A stretch of 64,000 nucleotides of DNA from Kluyvera georgiana ATCC 51603 (GCF_001654985.1 NZ_LXEU01000081.1:1-64000); one strand, 5' to 3'; positions 47,788-60,679 are shown, counted from the stretch's first letter. Notes: generated by a model from the letters alone, not told the origin. A program made the numbers and translations.

Positions 47788-50474
47788 AGCTCTTCGTATC
47801 CCTCTTCAAGTTCTGGCGGTTTTTCCAGTGGAAGTGTAACACGAAAACAGGCGCCACCTTCCGGGCTGTTACTGACAGAGAGCGTCCCGCCGTGAATTTC
47901 GACGATAGCCTGACAAATGGCCAGCCCTAGCCCCACGCCGGGAATCGCTGACTCTTTGTGGCCGCGGGCAAATTTGGCAAAGATATGCTGCTCCTGTCCG
48001 CCAGGAATGCCCGGCCCACTGTCCCAAACGTCCAACAGCAGGTGGTTATTTTCCGTCGCCGCGCGAATACCGATTTGTGCCTCGCTGCCTGCATACTTCA
48101 CGGCGTTTTCCAGCAGGTTGTTAAGCACTCGCTCAAACAGCGGACCGTCGAGGTGCACCAGCATCAGCGGATCGGGCAAGGCGAGGGTGATTTGCCGCCC
48201 GCCAAGCGTGGGCTCCAGCGTACGCAGCGCGCTGCCTATCACCTCTTCAAGCGTCAGCCACTCTTTATTAAGGTTAAAGCCACCGGACTGAATCCGCGCC
48301 ATATCCAGCAGATTGTTTACCAGACGTGTGGTGTTGAGCACGTGCTGGCGAATTTCGTTCGCCTGTGGCGCGTAGGGCGAACCGCTGCTGGCGAGATCGA
48401 GCGTCAGAATTTCGGCCTGGCCGAACAGTACGGTCAGCGGTGTGCGCAGGTCGTGCGACAGCGCGGCGAGCAGCGAGTTACGCAGGCTTTCGCGTTCGCT
48501 GATAAGCCTTGATTGCTCTTCGCTTGCCGTCAGCGCCAGCCGCTCCAGTGCGCTGGAGACCAGCAGGGTAAAGGTTTCCAGCAGCCGCTGCTGCTCCGGT
48601 ACCATCAACTGACGCAGATTATTGGGCTCGACGACGACCAGTCCGTGGGTTTTATCCGCGCTGCGCAGCGGCAGAATCAGATAGGGGACGCCGGGTAGCG
48701 TGTCGGTTCCTGCCCCGGCGGGCAGCCCTTTGTCAAAACTCCAGTGGGCGATGGCTTCATCCCAGGGCGTCATACCTTCCTGATGATTCAGCGCCGCCAG
48801 CTTCCCGTTTTCGTCCGGCAGCAGCACCTGGCTGCGGGCGTGGAAGGTCGAGCGAATATATTGCTCGCAGGTGAGGGCGATATCGTGGGCGTTGCGGCCC
48901 ACCGCGAGTGTTTTCGACATTTCATACAGGTGACGCGTTCGTTGTTCGCGATAGCGGGCCACACGCGCCTGATAGCGTACGCCAGCGGTCAGATTACCGA
49001 TAACCAGGCCGACGGTGAGCATCACGCCGAAGGTGAGCAGGTACTGGACGTCGGAGACGGCGAGCGTGCCGCGTGGAGCAATAAAGAAGAGATCAAAACT
49101 GACCACGTTGATCACCGTTGCCAGCACCGACGGCCAGCGGCCATAGAACAACGCGACGATCACTACCCCCAGCAGATAGAGCATGACCAGGTTGGCGGCG
49201 TCAAACGTCATTAGCCACTGAGCGGCGACCAGGGTAATGGCGGCGCACAGCGCGAGCGCCACCAGGCAGCCCCGGATCTGCACGCGCCATTTGTCGATAA
49301 ACGGGCGGCGGTCGCTTGAGCGCTCGGGCAGCGGCAGGGGGGGCTCATCAACGCCTATCACCAGCAGGTCCAGTTCCGGCGCGTGGCGAGTCAGCCGGTC
49401 GCCGAAACGCTCACCGCGCCACCAGCGACGCTTCTGCTGACGGCCAATGACAATTTTGCCCAGATTGTGTTCGCGGGCATAGCGGATCACCGCCGCTTCC
49501 TCGGACGGATCCGACAGCGTCGCGGTCTCTGCGCCCAGCTCCTGCGCCAGTCGCAGTGCGTTAAGAATGGCGCGGCGCTGCGGTTCGGGCAGACGGTGTA
49601 GCGTAGGGGTTTCAACGTAAACGGCGTGCCAGACGCTGCCCAGACGGGCGGCCAGACGCGCGGCGGTGCGCACCAGCTTTTCGCTACCGGCATGATGGCC
49701 AATACACAGCAGGATCGCGTCCTGGGTATGCCACACTTTTTCCTGCCCCTGACCGTCTCGCCAGGCGCGCATTTGATCGTCCACACGCTCGGCGGTACGG
49801 CGCAGGGCCAGTTCGCGCAGGGCGATCAGGTTACCTTTGCGAAAGAAATTCTCGATCGCGCGTTCGGCCTGGCCGGCCAGATAAACTTTGCCTTCGTTCA
49901 GGCGCTGACGGAGGTCGTCCGGCGGCAGATCCACCAGTACGACTTCATCAGCAGCGTCAAAAAAGGGATCGGGCACGGTTTCCCGCACCTGAATGCCGGT
50001 GACGCCGCTGACGACATCGTTCAGGCTCTCCAGATGCTGGACGTTGACGGTGGTGAAAACGTCGATGCCCGCCTCCAGCAGTTCGTCGATGTCCTGCCAG
50101 CGTTTGGGATGGCGGGAGCCGGGCGCGTTGCTGTGGGCCAGTTCGTCCATTAACACCAGCGCCGGGCGACGGGCGAGGGCGGCATCCAGGTCAAACTCCG
50201 TCACGTAGCGGCCGCGGTAGGCGGTACGCTTTGGCGGCAAAATGCTCAGGCCATTCAGCATTGCAGCGGTCTCTTTGCGGCCATGCGTTTCTACCACGCC
50301 CGCCAGCACGTCTAACCCCTGCGCACGCAGCCGCTGCGCCTCTGCCAGCATCGCCCAGGTTTTACCTACCCCGGCGCAGGCGCCGAAGAATATCTTCAGC
50401 TTTCCGCGGTGCGCGTCGGCGGTTTGTTCCAGCAGGCGATCCGGGTTCGGACGCAGCGGCTCGTCGGTCATCAT
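47784..50474 (-). CDS. kdpD: KdpD potassium/osmotic sensor histidine kinase
   Basis: KdpD senses low K+ and phosphorylates KdpE. I use the ATG overlapping the kdpC stop by one base (896 residues); a TTG one codon upstream and an ATG one codon downstream are alternatives. Domains in order are an N-terminal KdpD domain with Walker [10 protein letters not shown] near residue 32, a UspA-like domain, four membrane segments near residues 400-500, and a GAF region. The kinase core with SHDLRTPLTVLFGQ (phospho-His) and a HATPase domain follow. Confidence 0.96.
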   Translation of the reverse strand: MMTDEPLRPNPDRLLEQTADAHRGKLKIFFGACAGVGKTWAMLAEAQRLRAQGLDVLAGVVETHGRKETAAMLNGLSILPPKRTAYRGRYVTEFDLDAALARRPALVLMDELAHSNAPGSRHPKRWQDIDELLEAGIDVFTTVNVQHLESLNDVVSGVTGIQVRETVPDPFFDAADEVVLVDLPPDDLRQRLNEGKVYLAGQAERAIENFFRKGNLIALRELALRRTAERVDDQMRAWRDGQGQEKVWHTQDAILLCIGHHAGSEKLVRTAARLAARLGSVWHAVYVETPTLHRLPEPQRRAILNALRLAQELGAETATLSDPSEEAAVIRYAREHNLGKIVIGRQQKRRWWRGERFGDRLTRHAPELDLLVIGVDEPPLPLPERSSDRRPFIDKWRVQIRGCLVALALCAAITLVAAQWLMTFDAANLVMLYLLGVVIVALFYGRWPSVLATVINVVSFDLFFIAPRGTLAVSDVQYLLTFGVMLTVGLVIGNLTAGVRYQARVARYREQRTRHLYEMSKTLAVGRNAHDIALTCEQYIRSTFHARSQVLLPDENGKLAALNHQEGMTPWDEAIAHWSFDKGLPAGAGTDTLPGVPYLILPLRSADKTHGLVVVEPNNLRQLMVPEQQRLLETFTLLVSSALERLALTASEEQSRLISERESLRNSLLAALSHDLRTPLTVLFGQAEILTLDLASSGSPYAPQANEIRQHVLNTTRLVNNLLDMARIQSGGFNLNKEWLTLEEVIGSALRTLEPTLGGRQITLALPDPLMLVHLDGPLFERVLNNLLENAVKYAGSEAQIGIRAATENNHLLLDVWDSGPGIPGGQEQHIFAKFARGHKESAIPGVGLGLAICQAIVEIHGGTLSVSNSPEGGACFRVTLPLEKPPELEEGYEEL

Positions 50475-51049
50475 CAATTATCCTTGTGGGCATCCAGCGC
50501 CATATTCAACTCAATAATATTTACCACAGGTTGGCCGAGAAAGCCGAGCAGCGGCGTATGGGTTGCCGCCTGCACCTGTTGCGTTAACCATTGCGGCGAG
50601 AGTCCGCGCGCTTTGGCGATACGTGGCACCTGCCACAGCGCGGCGGCAGGGGACAGGTTGGCATCCAGACCGCTGGCGGAAGCGGCCACCAGCTCAACCG
50701 GTACCGTGCGGCTGGCGTCCGGGTTAGCGGCGCGCAGCGCGGCAATGCGGTCCGTAAACAGCTTATCCAGCGCCGGGTTGCTGCCCGCCAGGTTGCTGCC
50801 GCCGGAGGCCATTGGGTTATCCGGCGCGTCGGCGGTGGCGGATGGACGCCCCTGGAAATAGCCAGGATCGCTAAAATTCTGGCCGATAAGCTGCGATCCG
50901 CGAATTTCATGGTTTTCAAAAATCAGCGAACCGTTAGCCTGAGTATGGAACAACCACTGCCCCAGCGCGGTGGTCAGCAGCGGATAGACGCCGCCGGTAA
51001 TGACCGCCAGGAATAGAAAAATGACAATGGCAGGACGTAATGCAGACAT
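50474..51049 (-). CDS. kdpC: KdpC, potassium-transporting ATPase subunit C
   Basis: KdpC stabilises the KdpFABC complex and aids ATP binding by KdpB. The 191-residue protein has one N-terminal membrane segment (residues 7-27) and a periplasmic part ending [11 protein letters not shown], a conserved tail. It is 10 bases after the kdpB stop. Confidence 0.96.
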   Translation of the reverse strand: MSALRPAIVIFLFLAVITGGVYPLLTTALGQWLFHTQANGSLIFENHEIRGSQLIGQNFSDPGYFQGRPSATADAPDNPMASGGSNLAGSNPALDKLFTDRIAALRAANPDASRTVPVELVAASASGLDANLSPAAALWQVPRIAKARGLSPQWLTQQVQAATHTPLLGFLGQPVVNIIELNMALDAHKDN

Positions 51050-51059
51050 GGTTATTTCC

Positions 51060-53108
<2,049 letters not shown>

Positions 53109-53128
53109 AACCAATAGCTCCGCATCAC

Positions 53129-54808
53129 TCAAAACAGGGAAAGATGTTCCGCTACCGGGCCAATCGCCAGAGCGGGAATAAAGGTCAGGGCGCCAACCAG
53201 CAGCACGGTGCCAATCAGCAGGCCAATAAACAGTGCGTCGTGGGTGGCAAGCGTCCCCGGCGTTGCGGGCTGGATCTTTTTATTCACCAGCGAACCGGCA
53301 ATCGCCATCACCGGGATGATGACGCCGAAGCGGCCGACGAACATGCACACCGCCAGCAGGCAGTTCCAGAACGGCGTATTGGCGCTCAGGCCGGCGAAGG
53401 CGCTACCGTTGTTGTTGGCGGCGGAAGAGACGGCATAGAGCACTTCGCTAAAACCGTGCGAGCCGGGGTTGGCCATCGCGCTGCGGCCAGCGTCGGTCAT
53501 CATCGCCAGCGCCGTACCCAGCAACACCAGCGTTGGGGTGACCAGAATCGCTAACGCCGTCATTTTCATCTCCGGCACGTCGATTTTTTTGCCGAGATAC
53601 TCCGGTGTGCGGCCAATCATCAGCCCGGCGATAAACACGGCCAGCAGCACGAACAGTAGCATGCCGTACAGGCCCGATCCGACGCCGCCGAAGACCACTT
53701 CGCCAATCTGCATCAGCCAAAGCGGGATCATGCCGCCCAGCGCGGTAAAGGAGTCATGCATGGCGTTAACCGCCCCGCAGGAGGCTGCCGTGGTCACCAC
53801 CGCGTACAGGCTGCTGGCGAGGATGCCGAAGCGGCTCTCTTTCCCTTCCATGTTGATGCTGCTGTCCGCGCCAAAGGCCAGTAGATGCGGGTTACCGCGA
53901 GTTTCCGCCCACATCACCACCGCCACGCAGACCACGAAGATGATCGTCATGGCCCATAAGATCGCCCGGCCCTGACGGTTATCGCTCACCGCCTCGCCGA
54001 AGGCGAAGCACAGCGCTGCCGGGATCAGGAAGATCGCCAGCATCTGCACGAAGTTGGTCAACGCTGTGGGGTTCTCAAACGGATGTGAGGAGTTGGCGTT
54101 AAAGAAACCGCCGCCGTTGGTACCCAGCATTTTGATCGCTTCCTGCGAAGCGACTGGCCCCATTGGCAGGAGCTGATGCGCGCCTTCCAGCGTGGTAAAG
54201 GGCTGATAGGGCAGGAGGTTCTGCAACGCGCCTTGCTGAATAAAGAACAGGGCCAGGACCAGCGAAATCGGTAGCAGCAGCCACAGGGTAATGCGGGTGA
54301 TATCGACCCATGCGTTGCCCAGCGTGCTGACGTTGTGACGAGCAAAAGCGCGCACCAGCGCAAACAGCACGGCAATACCGGTGGCCGCGGAAAGGAAGTT
54401 CTGCACCGTCAGCCCAGCCATCTGGCTAAAGTAGCTCAGGGTTGTTTCGGCGCTGTAGGACTGCCAGTTGGTATTACTGACAAAGCTGACGGCGGTATTG
54501 AGCGCCAGATGCCAGGAGAGTCCCGGTAACTGCTGCGGGTTCAGCGGCAGATAGCCTTGTAGCATCAGCATCGCGAACAGGACCAACAGGCCGCACAGGT
54601 TGAGCAGCAAAATAGCGATAGCATAACGCCCCCAGCTCATCTCCTGACCGGAAATCCCGAGTATGCGCCACAGCCCGTTTTCCACACGCGCCAGGCCCGG
54701 CAGCGGCACGTTGCCGATCATTGTCGCCAGCATTTTGCCGAGTGGGCGAGCGAGAATAAACAGCACCAGCAGGAAGCTGGCAATGAGTAAAAATCCCTGA
54801 GCAGCCAT
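53129..54808 (-). CDS. kdpA: KdpA, potassium-binding channel-like subunit
   Basis: KdpA is the K+ selective subunit, related to the SKT/Trk channels. The start at MAAQGFLLI gives 559 residues, two more than I recall for E. coli. Its ATG overlaps the kdpF stop (TGATG). It has about ten membrane helices and four selectivity-filter loops such as [12 protein letters not shown] and [19 protein letters not shown]. The C-terminal tail ends PVAEHLSLF. Confidence 0.97.
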   Translation of the reverse strand: MAAQGFLLIASFLLVLFILARPLGKMLATMIGNVPLPGLARVENGLWRILGISGQEMSWGRYAIAILLLNLCGLLVLFAMLMLQGYLPLNPQQLPGLSWHLALNTAVSFVSNTNWQSYSAETTLSYFSQMAGLTVQNFLSAATGIAVLFALVRAFARHNVSTLGNAWVDITRITLWLLLPISLVLALFFIQQGALQNLLPYQPFTTLEGAHQLLPMGPVASQEAIKMLGTNGGGFFNANSSHPFENPTALTNFVQMLAIFLIPAALCFAFGEAVSDNRQGRAILWAMTIIFVVCVAVVMWAETRGNPHLLAFGADSSINMEGKESRFGILASSLYAVVTTAASCGAVNAMHDSFTALGGMIPLWLMQIGEVVFGGVGSGLYGMLLFVLLAVFIAGLMIGRTPEYLGKKIDVPEMKMTALAILVTPTLVLLGTALAMMTDAGRSAMANPGSHGFSEVLYAVSSAANNNGSAFAGLSANTPFWNCLLAVCMFVGRFGVIIPVMAIAGSLVNKKIQPATPGTLATHDALFIGLLIGTVLLVGALTFIPALAIGPVAEHLSLF

Positions 54809-54897
54809 CACAGCGCCTCCGCCTTCAAAAGGGCATAAACCAGATACGCCAGTAACAGGAACACCAGCACCACGCCGGCTATTACGCCTGTAGTCAC
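54808..54897 (-). CDS. kdpF: KdpF, small stabilising subunit
   Basis: KdpF is a 29-residue single-span peptide that stabilises the KdpFABC complex. The product begins [16 protein letters not shown] and ends KAEAL. The start is GTG with a GGAGGTG ribosome-binding site. The TGA stop overlaps the kdpA ATG, so both are coupled. This gene is short enough to be missed by length filters. Confidence 0.93.
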   Translation of the reverse strand: MTTGVIAGVVLVFLLLAYLVYALLKAEAL

Positions 54898-55202
54898 AAT
54901 CCACCTCCGGATGGTTGAGTTATGCCGGTAAGCGTAGGATTTTGGGTGCAAAGATTTCGCAAAAATCGCCGGGCGAGGTGTAAAAAAAGTATAAAAATGG
55001 ATAAGACCACAATTTAACTAATGGTTAGTATTAATTTAACAATCGTGTAACTGAATTACGTTTTGAATGTAAATAAAGCTAAAACGGCCTTAAATTAGTG
55101 GTCGGATGAGTAGTAAAATTACACAAAAAGCGGTACTCTTTTAGTCAGATTACTGAGCTTCATTTTCCGGCGAGCGTTGCCGGCCAACTTAGGGGAGAGA
55201 AT
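54898..55202. other. kdpF-ybfA divergent control region
   Basis: Most of this AT-rich 305-base interval should serve the kdp promoter (KdpE site) and the ybfA promoter. No gene is visible. The ybfA ribosome-binding site AGGGGAGA closes it. Confidence 0.7.
54977..54998 (-). promoter_or_regulatory. KdpE binding site of the kdp promoter
   Basis: The minus strand reads CATTTTTATACTTTTTTTAC, very close to the T-rich KdpE box of E. coli kdpFABC. It lies about 80-100 bases upstream of the kdpF start. Confidence 0.85.
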
Positions 55203-55409
55203 ATGGAACTGTATAAAAAATATCCTGCACACATCATATTAATGCGCCGTATTTTCGCCGTGGTGGCGGGGATTGTTGCACTGCCGGTGATGCTGTTCTG
55301 GAAAGACCGCGCCCGTTTCTATAGCTATCTGCACCGCGTCTGGTCGAAAACCAGTGAGAAACCGGTATGGATGGAACAAGCTGAAGAGGCCGCCTGCGAC
55401 TTTTATTAA
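55203..55409 (+). CDS. ybfA: YbfA, small membrane protein
   Basis: YbfA is a 68-residue conserved protein of unknown function. It has one hydrophobic segment (about residues 14-33, [18 protein letters not shown]) and a conserved charged C-terminal part with [19 protein letters not shown]. The AGGGGAGAAT ribosome-binding site precedes the ATG. It diverges from kdpF, as in E. coli. Confidence 0.93.
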   Translation: MELYKKYPAHIILMRRIFAVVAGIVALPVMLFWKDRARFYSYLHRVWSKTSEKPVWMEQAEEAACDFY

Positions 55410-55433
55410 TGTTGTGGCGTAAATGAACGAGAC

Positions 55434-55466
55434 AAACCGCTCCTGCTATATGGGGCGGTTTTTTTT
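55434..55466 (+). terminator. ybfA terminator
   Basis: AAACCGCTCC with GGGGCGGTTT, followed by a run of T residues, 25 bases after the ybfA stop. Confidence 0.9.
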
Positions 55467-55549
55467 CGCCTTGTGTTGCCGGGCCAGCCGCGTGTGGTGA
55501 AATAATTGGTGTAATATGAATGTATTAGTTAAATATATTCAGGGTTTTT

Positions 55550-56971
55550 ATGTCCACTCATCTGGTCTGGTTCCGCGCCGATTTACGCCTGCATGACAAC
55601 CTCGCCCTTGCCGCCGCCTGCCGCGATCCGCGTGCGCAGGTGCTGGCGTTGTTTATCGCCACGCCTCAGCAGTGGGCTGCGCATGCCATGGCTCCCCGTC
55701 AGGCGGCCTATATTGCCGCGCAGTTGAACGCGCTCCGCCAGGCGCTGGCAAAGAAAAATATCCCGCTGGTGTTTCATGAAGTGGCCGATTTTGCGGCCAG
55801 CGTCGAGGTGGTGCACGACGTTTGCCAGACTCATGGAGTAACGCATCTTTTTTACAACTATCAGTATGAATTTAACGAGCGCCAGCGTGATGCTGCCGTA
55901 GAGCGCCGGCTTACCAACACGGTTTGCCAGGGTTTTGATGACAGCGTTATCCTGGCGCCCGGCGCGGTCATGACCGGTAGCCAGGAAATGTACAAAGTGT
56001 TTACACCGTATAAAAATGCCTGGTTACGACGCCTGCAGGCGCATATGCCGGAGTGCGTCCGCGCGCCGGAGCGACGCGATGCGCCCACGGTGACGGCAGG
56101 GGAAACGCTCAATTTTACCTATCCTCAGCAGCCGTTCGACGCGATGCTGTTTCCCGCCGATGAAAAGGCGGCCATTGCGCAGTTGCGCCAATTTTGCCAG
56201 CAGCAGGCGGCAGAGTACGAAACCCAGCGCGATTTCCCGGCTATTGAGGGAACCAGCCGTTTGTCGGCCTGCCTCGCCGTCGGCGTGCTTTCGCCGCGCC
56301 AGTGTCTGCATCGCCTGTTGGCAGAACAGCCCGAGGCGCTAAACGGCGGCGCGGGGAGCGTCTGGCTGAATGAGCTTATCTGGCGCGAGTTTTACCGCCA
56401 TCTGCTCTCTTACTACCCGGCCTTATGCAAGCACAGGCCGTTTATCGCGTGGACCGATCGCGTGCGCTGGAACCCGGCGCAGAAGGCGCTGATTGCCTGG
56501 CAGAAAGGCGAGACCGGCTACCCGATTGTCGATGCTGCGATGCGCCAGCTTAATGAAACCGGCTGGATGCATAATCGCCTGAGAATGATCGTCGCCAGTT
56601 TCCTGGTAAAAGATCTGCTGATCGATTGGCGAGAGGGTGAGCGTTATTTTATGTCGCAGCTGGTGGATGGCTGTCTGGCCGCGAACAACGGCGGCTGGCA
56701 GTGGGCCGCGTCAACCGGTACGGACGCCGCGCCTTATTTTCGCATTTTCAATCCGACCACTCAGGGGGAGCGTTTTGATAAAAGCGGTGAATTTATTCGC
56801 CGCTGGCTGCCGGAACTGGCGGCAGTACCCGAGAAGGCGATTCATCAGCCTTGGGAATGGGCAGATAAACAGGGGCGCACGCTGGCGTATCCGCGGCCGA
56901 TAGTCGATCACGCGCAGGCGAGGGTGGCGACGTTAGCCGCTTATGAAGCGGCGAAAAAAAGCGAGGCCTGA
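55550..56971 (+). CDS. phrB: Deoxyribodipyrimidine photolyase
   Basis: PhrB repairs cyclobutane pyrimidine dimers using light. The 473-residue protein has the N-terminal antenna (MTHF-binding) domain with LVWFRADLRLHDN. A C-terminal FAD domain follows with EGTSRLSACLAVG, LNELIWREFYRH, GYPIVDAAMRQL and GWMHNRLRMIVASFLVKDLL. In E. coli ybgA lies just upstream; here none is present and phr stands alone after the ybfA terminator. Confidence 0.97.
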   Translation: MSTHLVWFRADLRLHDNLALAAACRDPRAQVLALFIATPQQWAAHAMAPRQAAYIAAQLNALRQALAKKNIPLVFHEVADFAASVEVVHDVCQTHGVTHLFYNYQYEFNERQRDAAVERRLTNTVCQGFDDSVILAPGAVMTGSQEMYKVFTPYKNAWLRRLQAHMPECVRAPERRDAPTVTAGETLNFTYPQQPFDAMLFPADEKAAIAQLRQFCQQQAAEYETQRDFPAIEGTSRLSACLAVGVLSPRQCLHRLLAEQPEALNGGAGSVWLNELIWREFYRHLLSYYPALCKHRPFIAWTDRVRWNPAQKALIAWQKGETGYPIVDAAMRQLNETGWMHNRLRMIVASFLVKDLLIDWREGERYFMSQLVDGCLAANNGGWQWAASTGTDAAPYFRIFNPTTQGERFDKSGEFIRRWLPELAAVPEKAIHQPWEWADKQGRTLAYPRPIVDHAQARVATLAAYEAAKKSEA

Positions 56972-56995
56972 ATATTCCGGCCTCGTCAGAGTAGG

Positions 56996-58477
56996 TTAGA
57001 CGTCAACCGCGAGGCGACGGCTACGCACTTTCACCGTGTGATACAGCCAGATAACCAGCACTACGCCAACGCAGGCCAGCGCGCCCCAGGTGATTTGGCT
57101 GAACACGTCGATGTAGGCGTTAATCGAGTAGTCCGCCGCGCCCGCTGAATCAAACGATGCCTGCGACGTCTGGTCGGCAATAATACCCGCCACGTAGTTT
57201 GCTACCGCGCCGGAAAGCAGCATGTAGATACCGGTCAGCACGCCGGTGACGCCCGGAATCTGGATACGGGTGATTTGCGACATGGCGACAGGGTCGATAA
57301 ACAGTTCGGCAAAGCCCATCACCGACAGCCCCAGCAGCATCAGCGGCATGGAGGAGTGGCCGTAGGTGGCTGACCAGCGGGCGCTCAGGGTCAGAATACA
57401 GAACCCCGCGCTCATCAGACCCAGACCCAGCGCGTATTTGCCCCAGATGCGCAGATCGCGGTTATTGGTGACCTGTTCTTTAATCAGCCACGCCAGCACC
57501 ACGCCGCACAGCATGACCGCAAAGGCGTTGACCGACTGGAACATGGCGGTAGGCACTTCATAGCCCAGCACGTCACGGTTTACAAAACGGTCGATATACA
57601 GACTGATTGAACTGCCGCCCTGCTGGGCAAATGCCCAGAACAGCAGGCTGAAGAAAGTCAGAACCACAATCAGACGGAGATCTTTACGCTGCTCGGCGGT
57701 TTCCGCACGGCGATAAATTTTCGCCAGCACCACCAGGCCAATTACCGATGCGGCAATCAACGCGTACACCGACCACTCCTGCCAGAACAGGACGGTGATA
57801 AACAGCGGCGCAACCACCAGCAGCACCAGCAGCCAGCCCCAGTTCGGCAGCAGGAAATTGCGGGCGCACAGCACCTCTTTGTTTACCCCACGGGTGTGGG
57901 CAAAATGGCGACGACCGCTGATGAAGATGACCAGCCCGGCCAGCATGCCGACGGCTGCCAGCGTAAAGCCCATTGCCCAGCTATACTGCTCTTGCGCGAA
58001 ACCGCAGGCGATGGGTGCGATGATCGAACCGACGTTACCCGCTGCGTACATCAGCGAGAAGCCGCCGTCGCGACGTGGATCGGCCGGTTCGTACAGTTCG
58101 CCCAGTAGGCAGCTGACGTTGGACTTAAACAGCCCATAGCCGCAGACGATAATTGCCAGCGACAGGTAGAGGAACATCGGCGCGATTTCGCTGGCGCCAA
58201 GCACCATATGGCCGACGACCATCAGCAGTGCGCCGAGCATGACCGCCACGCGGTTGCCGAGCACTTTATCCGCCAGATAGCCACCGAGGATGGGCGTGAC
58301 GTACACCAGCGAACAATAGGCGCTGAACAGTTCGTAGGCGTGGGTGTCGTTGTATTTCAGCTGGTTGGTGAGATACAGAATCAGCAGCGCGCGCATGCCA
58401 TAGAAGCTGAAGTATTCCCAGATTTGCAGAGCGACGACGTAGTAAATCGCCTTAGGCTGCGATTGTGATTTATTCAT
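56996..58477 (-). CDS. dtpD: Dipeptide permease D (POT family)
   Basis: DtpD is a proton-coupled di/tripeptide transporter of the POT/PTR2 family. The start at [17 protein letters not shown] gives 493 residues, as in E. coli; an upstream ATG adding 11 residues is not conserved. It has about 14 membrane segments, with the family motif as [14 protein letters not shown] near residue 20. It is convergent with phr and divergent from ybgI. Confidence 0.95.
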   Translation of the reverse strand: MNKSQSQPKAIYYVVALQIWEYFSFYGMRALLILYLTNQLKYNDTHAYELFSAYCSLVYVTPILGGYLADKVLGNRVAVMLGALLMVVGHMVLGASEIAPMFLYLSLAIIVCGYGLFKSNVSCLLGELYEPADPRRDGGFSLMYAAGNVGSIIAPIACGFAQEQYSWAMGFTLAAVGMLAGLVIFISGRRHFAHTRGVNKEVLCARNFLLPNWGWLLVLLVVAPLFITVLFWQEWSVYALIAASVIGLVVLAKIYRRAETAEQRKDLRLIVVLTFFSLLFWAFAQQGGSSISLYIDRFVNRDVLGYEVPTAMFQSVNAFAVMLCGVVLAWLIKEQVTNNRDLRIWGKYALGLGLMSAGFCILTLSARWSATYGHSSMPLMLLGLSVMGFAELFIDPVAMSQITRIQIPGVTGVLTGIYMLLSGAVANYVAGIIADQTSQASFDSAGAADYSINAYIDVFSQITWGALACVGVVLVIWLYHTVKVRSRRLAVDV

Positions 58478-58758
58478 TGCACATTTGACCTCGAAACCCG
58501 GCAACGGCATGCTGCGTAAGGCTTTGTTTCATTTATGTAATAATACGTAGAAAAGCGTATTATCTTTGTAATATGCGGTATGGTTGCATAAATATACATG
58601 AAGTCCATCACATAAAAAGAGGCATATCGTGTTATTTACGCATTTTTTTCGCGTAGTTAAGCGGTCACACGGCAGAGGTAAGGAATTGTGTATCGACGTT
58701 GCCGCACGAGGGCGCTATTTTATTCTGCTTAACAGCATCAACGGCTAAGGGAGCGACG

Positions 58759-59502
58759 ATGAAAAATACCGAGCTAGAACAACTGATTAACGAGAAACTC
58801 AATAGTGCCGCCTTTAGCGATTATGCGCCTAACGGCCTGCAGGTTGAGGGGCGTGAAACGGTGCAGAAGATTATTACTGGCGTCACCGCCAGTCAGGCGC
58901 TGATTGATGAAGCCATTCGCCAGCAGGCCGACGCGGTGATTGTCCATCACGGCTATTTCTGGAAAGGGGAGTCGCCGGTCGTGCGCGGCATGAAACGCAA
59001 TCGCCTGAAGGCGCTGCTGACAAATGACATTAATCTCTACGGTTGGCACCTGCCGCTGGATGCGCATCCGGAGCTGGGCAACAACATCCAGCTGGCACAG
59101 TTGTTGGGGATAAACGTCCTGGGAGAAATCGAACCGCTGGTGCCGTGGGGTGAATTGTCGATGCCGGTGTCCGGTCTTGAGCTGGCCTCCTGGATCGAAG
59201 CGCGTCTGGGGCGTAAACCGCTGTGGAGCGGTGATACCGGGCCGGATAAAGTCTCGCGCGTGGCCTGGTGTACAGGCGGCGGCCAGGGCTTTATCGATAG
59301 CGCGGCGCGCTTTGGCGTCGACGCATTTATTACTGGCGAAGTCTCGGAACAGACTATCCATTCGGCGCGTGAACAGGGGCTACATTTCTATGCTGCAGGG
59401 CATCATGCCACCGAACGCGGCGGGATCCGTGCGCTGAGTGAATGGCTCCATGAGACTACCGATCTGGATGTCTCGTTTGTGGACATCCCGAACCCGGCCT
59501 GA
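58759..59502 (+). CDS. ybgI: YbgI, NIF3-like metal-binding protein
   Basis: YbgI is a NIF3 family protein (GTP cyclohydrolase 1 type 2 homologue) with a dinuclear metal site; its physiological role is unsettled. The start at MKNTELEQLINE, preceded by AAGGGAG, gives 247 residues, the E. coli length. Metal ligands are in VIVHHGYFW near residue 62, LPLDAHPELGNN near residue 98 and GHHATERGG near residue 215. It is followed by its own terminator, whereas in E. coli pxpBCA come next. Confidence 0.94.
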   Translation: MKNTELEQLINEKLNSAAFSDYAPNGLQVEGRETVQKIITGVTASQALIDEAIRQQADAVIVHHGYFWKGESPVVRGMKRNRLKALLTNDINLYGWHLPLDAHPELGNNIQLAQLLGINVLGEIEPLVPWGELSMPVSGLELASWIEARLGRKPLWSGDTGPDKVSRVAWCTGGGQGFIDSAARFGVDAFITGEVSEQTIHSAREQGLHFYAAGHHATERGGIRALSEWLHETTDLDVSFVDIPNPA

Positions 59503-59555
59503 TGTCGTGAGCACGTTAAGCCTCGGTAGCTAATCCTATTTTTGAGCTATAAAAT

Positions 59556-59583
59556 CGGTACAGTATTTGGCTGTACCGTTTTT
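59556..59583 (+). terminator. ybgI terminator
   Basis: CGGTACAG with CTGTACCG around a TATTTGG loop is followed by TTTTT, 54 bases after the ybgI stop. Confidence 0.85.
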
Positions 59584-59731
59584 CATTCGTAATTTAAATG
59601 TTTCAATTCTGAATATAAGAACTTCATTATTTATTTATTCTGATTTGGACCGTGATTAACCTTCGGGAGTGGTGCTGGGTCTGAGGTTTCGCTTATATTT
59701 TGTGTCTGATAACGTATCCAGGGATGGTAAA

Positions 59732-60601
59732 ATGGCATTTAAAATAGCGACCCCACTTATCGCGTTGCTGGCATGTGAAACGATCGAGCGACAGTTAACT
59801 TTGGCTGAAGGTAAATCGCTCTACCTTATCGTCAACGGGCTGCTTATGGCATGGTTACTTCTGGCGATAGCGCGCTATTTTATGAACGCTCATGCAAAGA
59901 AAAAGATGCCGGAGTTTGCCATCGGCAAACTGTATAATGCGAACCCCGCATACCCCCTCAGAACCGACAATGAAAGGCATGCAGCCTGCGCAGAGGCGCT
60001 CTATTTGATTGGTGAGACGTCCGTCCATCATGCTTCCATTAGCTATGTGAATTCGCTTGAGCAGCTTGATCTGAGTAACGAAGACGACATTAAAGAAGCC
60101 CGCTTATTAATGAGCTGCGCGTGGAATATTGACGGTGACCGGGCATTACGTAAAGCATTATGCCAGTTAATTACCCGCGCGACATCGCGTGCGGATATTA
60201 CGATGAAAAATATAGCTGCAAAAGAGCGGTATATCGCCTTTTTGCAAAAACAGGGGCTGCCCTTTCAGAATGTTGATGCTTGCTCTATTACCGGATACGA
60301 TTTAGTCAGAGCCTCCTGGCTGGCGCGAATTGGTTTTTCGGTGGGATATATTGATGAGCTGGAGGCAAGGTCATTTTTAAATATTATCGGAGGGTTGATT
60401 CAGCAACAATATTCATCCTGGGAGCAGCTAACCGCGTCATATCTGATGATGTATCTGGAGTGGGACTGCGGGCTAAAAAATATGCCGGGTAGTTTACTAT
60501 CCCGTCTGGTGGCGAAAGAGCGCATTCTGGGGGCCAGACTTCTTCTGGAAGACGAGGCATCGCCGTTTCGTCACTATGGCTTTCCGCCTTACGCCTCCTG
60601 A
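59732..60601 (+). CDS. Membrane-anchored DUF1266-like protein
   Basis: A hypothetical protein of 289 residues from the ATG at MAFKIATPLIALL. That ATG follows AGGGATGG; a GTG 21 codons upstream is an alternative. The N-terminus has two hydrophobic stretches (about residues 5-15 and 31-46), suggesting a membrane anchor. The soluble C-terminal part has a block like DUF1266 domains: YDLVRASWLARIGFSVGYID, then an SSWEQLTASYLMMYLEWD-like segment. No catalytic motif is evident. I do not know a function. It lies between ybgI and nei, where E. coli has pxpBCA. Confidence 0.75.
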   Translation: MAFKIATPLIALLACETIERQLTLAEGKSLYLIVNGLLMAWLLLAIARYFMNAHAKKKMPEFAIGKLYNANPAYPLRTDNERHAACAEALYLIGETSVHHASISYVNSLEQLDLSNEDDIKEARLLMSCAWNIDGDRALRKALCQLITRATSRADITMKNIAAKERYIAFLQKQGLPFQNVDACSITGYDLVRASWLARIGFSVGYIDELEARSFLNIIGGLIQQQYSSWEQLTASYLMMYLEWDCGLKNMPGSLLSRLVAKERILGARLLLEDEASPFRHYGFPPYAS

Positions 60602-60679
60602 GGAGCTGAAATTGCTGCTTGCGTCGACGGAGCAGGGCGCTCACGATATTTGCATGTTGGTTTAGCAGAAGGATAGGGC

